64,000 nucleotides of DNA, from NCBI RefSeq assembly GCF_003010955.1, contig NZ_PGGO01000010.1, positions 124,001 to 188,000 of the forward strand, read 5' to 3'. Positions 62,066-64,000 of the stretch are shown piece by piece. The translations under genes were made by a program, and so were the position numbers. The stretch is from Phyllobacterium brassicacearum. GTDB lineage: Bacteria; Pseudomonadota; Alphaproteobacteria; Rhizobiales; Rhizobiaceae. The notes under the pieces were generated by a model. It made no database searches and was not told the origin of the DNA. It saw only the letters and a program-made list of their open reading frames with translations. Position 1 is the stretch's first letter; each line of letters opens with the position of its first letter.

Positions 62066-64000
62066 TTAACTCTGCTCTGGAACAAAGCCTTGCGACGTCT
62101 GCCGATCGTGTCGATCCCACCACCCGGCGAGTAAGGCCGGGGCGACAAGATAGAGCGCGGTGGCGATCGCCACGACGCCAGTGAAACCGACATGCATTGC
62201 AAGCAATGCGGCCAAGATCGCACTCAACACCGACGCACAGCCATTGATTCCCCACGCCCAGGGAATAAATGCCTCCGAGCGTGCGCCGACGTGGCCGAGG
62301 CCAAGGGGGAACGGCATGCCCATGAAGACGGCGAGCGGCGCTATGAGGAGGAGTGCGACCGCGATCTTCGCGGCATCCGGGAGTGCCAGCAGCCGTTCGA
62401 ATATTAAGGGCAGCGCGAACAGGTAGCTGGTAGCCAGGAATGCGATAGCCACGACAGCGAGAGCAATGCCGCGCACCGCCGATCCGCGTCCGACCGTCGC
62501 CATCCAGCGAGCAGCTACGGCGCTACCGAGACCGGCGAAGGCAAGGAAACCTGCAAGAACGACAGCGACAGCGTAGAGCGGATAGCCGAGAAACAGCACG
62601 AAGCGCTGTATGAAGGCGATCTCGATGAAGAGGAAGGCCAGGCCCAGGACAAGGAAATAGAGCCCGAAGCGCAGCCGGTGCACGGCTCTCTCGAATGCGC
62701 GCCCGCGAAGCCTGAGCGGCAATATGATCAGGATGGCGCTGAGGATCGCGGCCTGGACGAGCGTCGTCACCAGGATCAGGTAACCCCAGTCGAGCATTGC
62801 GGCCCCACCTTCGGTGCGCAGCGCCAGGAGTTCGGGCAGGGCGCGCCAGCGGAAAAAGTCGAAGAAATAGGGCCGATTGTCAGTGGCCGGTGCAATATCG
62901 AACTTGTACCGCTCGGTGAACTCGGCTCGCTTAGGGCCGAGGAGGGCGATGGCTCCCTCGTAGAGATATTCCTGGTCGAGCTGGTTGTAGCGGTTCACGT
63001 CGCTCGCCGAGATGCCCGGCGCCCAGGAGATGTCAAAGAAATTATCGGTCGCGAAGCCGCGGATGGATGCGACGTCTTCGCCCGTGAACGGCGACTTGGC
63101 GACGAGCAGGGTTGCAGTGTTCCAGCTTCGGATCAGCGCCAGGTGCCGGCCTGGTTCGGCCACGCCATCCGCTTCAAGCGCTGCCGTAGCAGTGGCGAAA
63201 AGCTTGAGGATGTCGCGCGGCGGCACCCGCAGCCATCGCGTGATGGCGATGACTCCATCCGGTCTCAGCGCGGCCAGGTAATCCTGCAATGCCTCCACGG
63301 TGTAGGTGTAGTTCTCATGCATGCTTTGCACGCCGGCCGCTGCCGCGCTGAAGGAATCAAGGAGTGGCATCTGGATCAGGTCGTAAGACTCGGCTGTGGT
63401 CGCAGCGAAGGCGCGTGCCTCTGCTAGATGCAGATGCACGTTCGATCGGCCGAAGATGCCACCGATGAACTCGGCGAAGCGATTGCGAGCCAGGTCGATC
63501 ATCTGCGAGTTGACCTCTACGGCATCCACGGTTTCGGCTCCGGCGCGCAGCGCCAGCAGCACCTGCTCGCCACCGCCGGCACCAAGGATTAGCGTTCGCG
63601 GGCGCTCAAGGATGCGGTACGGCAACGCCGCCGTTGTCCGGTCGAGATAAGCGACCGTCGCCGGATCGCCGCCATAGGCGGTGATCGCCGTAATACTGTC
63701 GCCATCGATGAAGACGGCGAGCTGCGCGGGCGGCTCTTGGGTGTTGGCGAGGCTGAGGCCCGGTGCGTACCGGAAGGGGACGGTCGGGCTCTCGACAACC
63801 GTCAGTAGTCCGAGTGGGCCCGATCGCTGCTCGACCACCCGCGCGTTCGGCACTTCGAGAGCCATGCGTAGGCCCTTGTACTGCGACATGTGTGGGCCAA
63901 GGGCCGTCCAGGACGGTGGTAGCCACACCGCGATGACCGCGGCTGCAAGTCCAAGGCTGCCCACGGCGAGCCACCGATGGCGTGCCATGCCCGTCGCGGC
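62066..64000 (-). CDS. Spermidine-synthase-like fused membrane protein, 5' end outside the window
   Basis: At least 640 residues are visible. A SAM/spermidine-synthase-like domain (about 130-330 of the visible part) has RTLILGAGGGEQVLLALRAG and VDAVEVNSQMIDLARNRF. It is followed by about seven membrane helices (LYFLVLGLAFLFIEIAFIQR, VFMGMPFPLGLGHVG, AWGINGCASVLSAILAALLA). The first in-frame ATG is at 63988, but no stop precedes it before the window edge. Relatives usually carry an additional N-terminal helical region, so the true start is likely beyond 64000. The conserved catalytic residues of true aminopropyltransferases were not verified. Function unknown. Confidence 0.78.
   Translation of the reverse strand, partial: AATGMARHRWLAVGSLGLAAAVIAVWLPPSWTALGPHMSQYKGLRMALEVPNARVVEQRSGPLGLLTVVESPTVPFRYAPGLSLANTQEPPAQLAVFIDGDSITAITAYGGDPATVAYLDRTTAALPYRILERPRTLILGAGGGEQVLLALRAGAETVDAVEVNSQMIDLARNRFAEFIGGIFGRSNVHLHLAEARAFAATTAESYDLIQMPLLDSFSAAAAGVQSMHENYTYTVEALQDYLAALRPDGVIAITRWLRVPPRDILKLFATATAALEADGVAEPGRHLALIRSWNTATLLVAKSPFTGEDVASIRGFATDNFFDISWAPGISASDVNRYNQLDQEYLYEGAIALLGPKRAEFTERYKFDIAPATDNRPYFFDFFRWRALPELLALRTEGGAAMLDWGYLILVTTLVQAAILSAILIILPLRLRGRAFERAVHRLRFGLYFLVLGLAFLFIEIAFIQRFVLFLGYPLYAVAVVLAGFLAFAGLGSAVAARWMATVGRGSAVRGIALAVVAIAFLATSYLFALPLIFERLLALPDAAKIAVALLLIAPLAVFMGMPFPLGLGHVGARSEAFIPWAWGINGCASVLSAILAALLAMHVGFTGVVAIATALYLVAPALLAGWWDRHDRQTSQGFVPEQS

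Noticed and set aside
1-64000. Insertion sequences, integrases, tRNA or rRNA genes.
   Set aside because: No transposase or integrase motifs, terminal repeats or tRNA cloverleaf were recognised; fragments at 23-24 and 60-62 kb are explained without them.

Overview
The gene set points to an alphaproteobacterium of the order Hyphomicrobiales (Rhizobiales), probably Rhizobiaceae or Phyllobacteriaceae. Evidence: a complete repABC replication/partition cassette, a CyaC-type haem/ferredoxin adenylate cyclase, a FixNOQP/FixIS-type cbb3 oxidase locus, and iron-regulated promoters carrying the rhizobial RirA-type TGA-N9-TCA operator. repABC suggests the window is part of a secondary replicon (megaplasmid or chromid). 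Genus cannot be fixed from sequence inspection alone.

Layout. 1-4.5 kb: surface-glycan genes, a redox-sensing adenylate cyclase and two methyltransferases. 4.7-22.5 kb: a compact iron-acquisition island with an ECF sigma factor, a receptor/FhuCDB-type importer, a three-gene acyltransferase-MATE-PLP enzyme operon, a divergent MbtH-NRPS-monooxygenase operon and an esterase-phosphopantetheinyl transferase pair. 22.6-25 kb: small secreted proteins and gene debris. 25-28.7 kb: repC, a counter-transcribed RNA, repB and repA. 29-33 kb: a reductase-like gene, a methyltransferase and a frameshifted dapA-like gene. 33-41.8 kb: kdpFABCDE with a PtsN-like gene at its end and an extra mini-protein at its start. 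42.4-49.3 kb: a cbb3 oxidase operon with its copper ATPase (frameshifted) and ccoS. 49.8-56.3 kb: secreted proteins, a LuxR-type regulator, a cupredoxin, an RTX/TonB-receptor chimera and nhaA. 56.4-64 kb: an EamA exporter, a hydrolase with a divergent OhrR/MarR regulator, a phasin, truncated genes, a dienelactone-hydrolase-like enzyme and a spermidine-synthase-like membrane protein that runs off the window.

The siderophore island is the most interesting part. It encodes one single-module NRPS (C-A-T-TE), an amino-acid N-monooxygenase, an IucB-type hydroxylamine acyltransferase, an MbtH protein, an Sfp-type PPTase, a MATE exporter, a Fes/IroE-like esterase and a full uptake system. This is what one would expect for a hydroxamate siderophore, possibly an iteratively assembled macrocyclic ester. 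A cystathionine-lyase-family PLP enzyme is translationally coupled into the biosynthetic operon with no obvious role. The control circuit can be read from the DNA: TGA-N9-TCA boxes precede the sigma factor, receptor and esterase genes, and the two divergent biosynthetic operons each carry an exact TAAAT-N16-CGT promoter of the kind used by PvdS-type sigma factors. The inferred cascade is RirA -> ECF sigma -> biosynthesis, with uptake and ester cleavage directly under the iron repressor.

Several genes (dapA-like, ccoI, RTX) are broken by single-base indels. These are either real decay or consensus errors. Other fragments (SnoaL-like, cupin, LysR, methyltransferase, tautomerase) show clear loss of sequence or in-frame stops and mark recombined segments.
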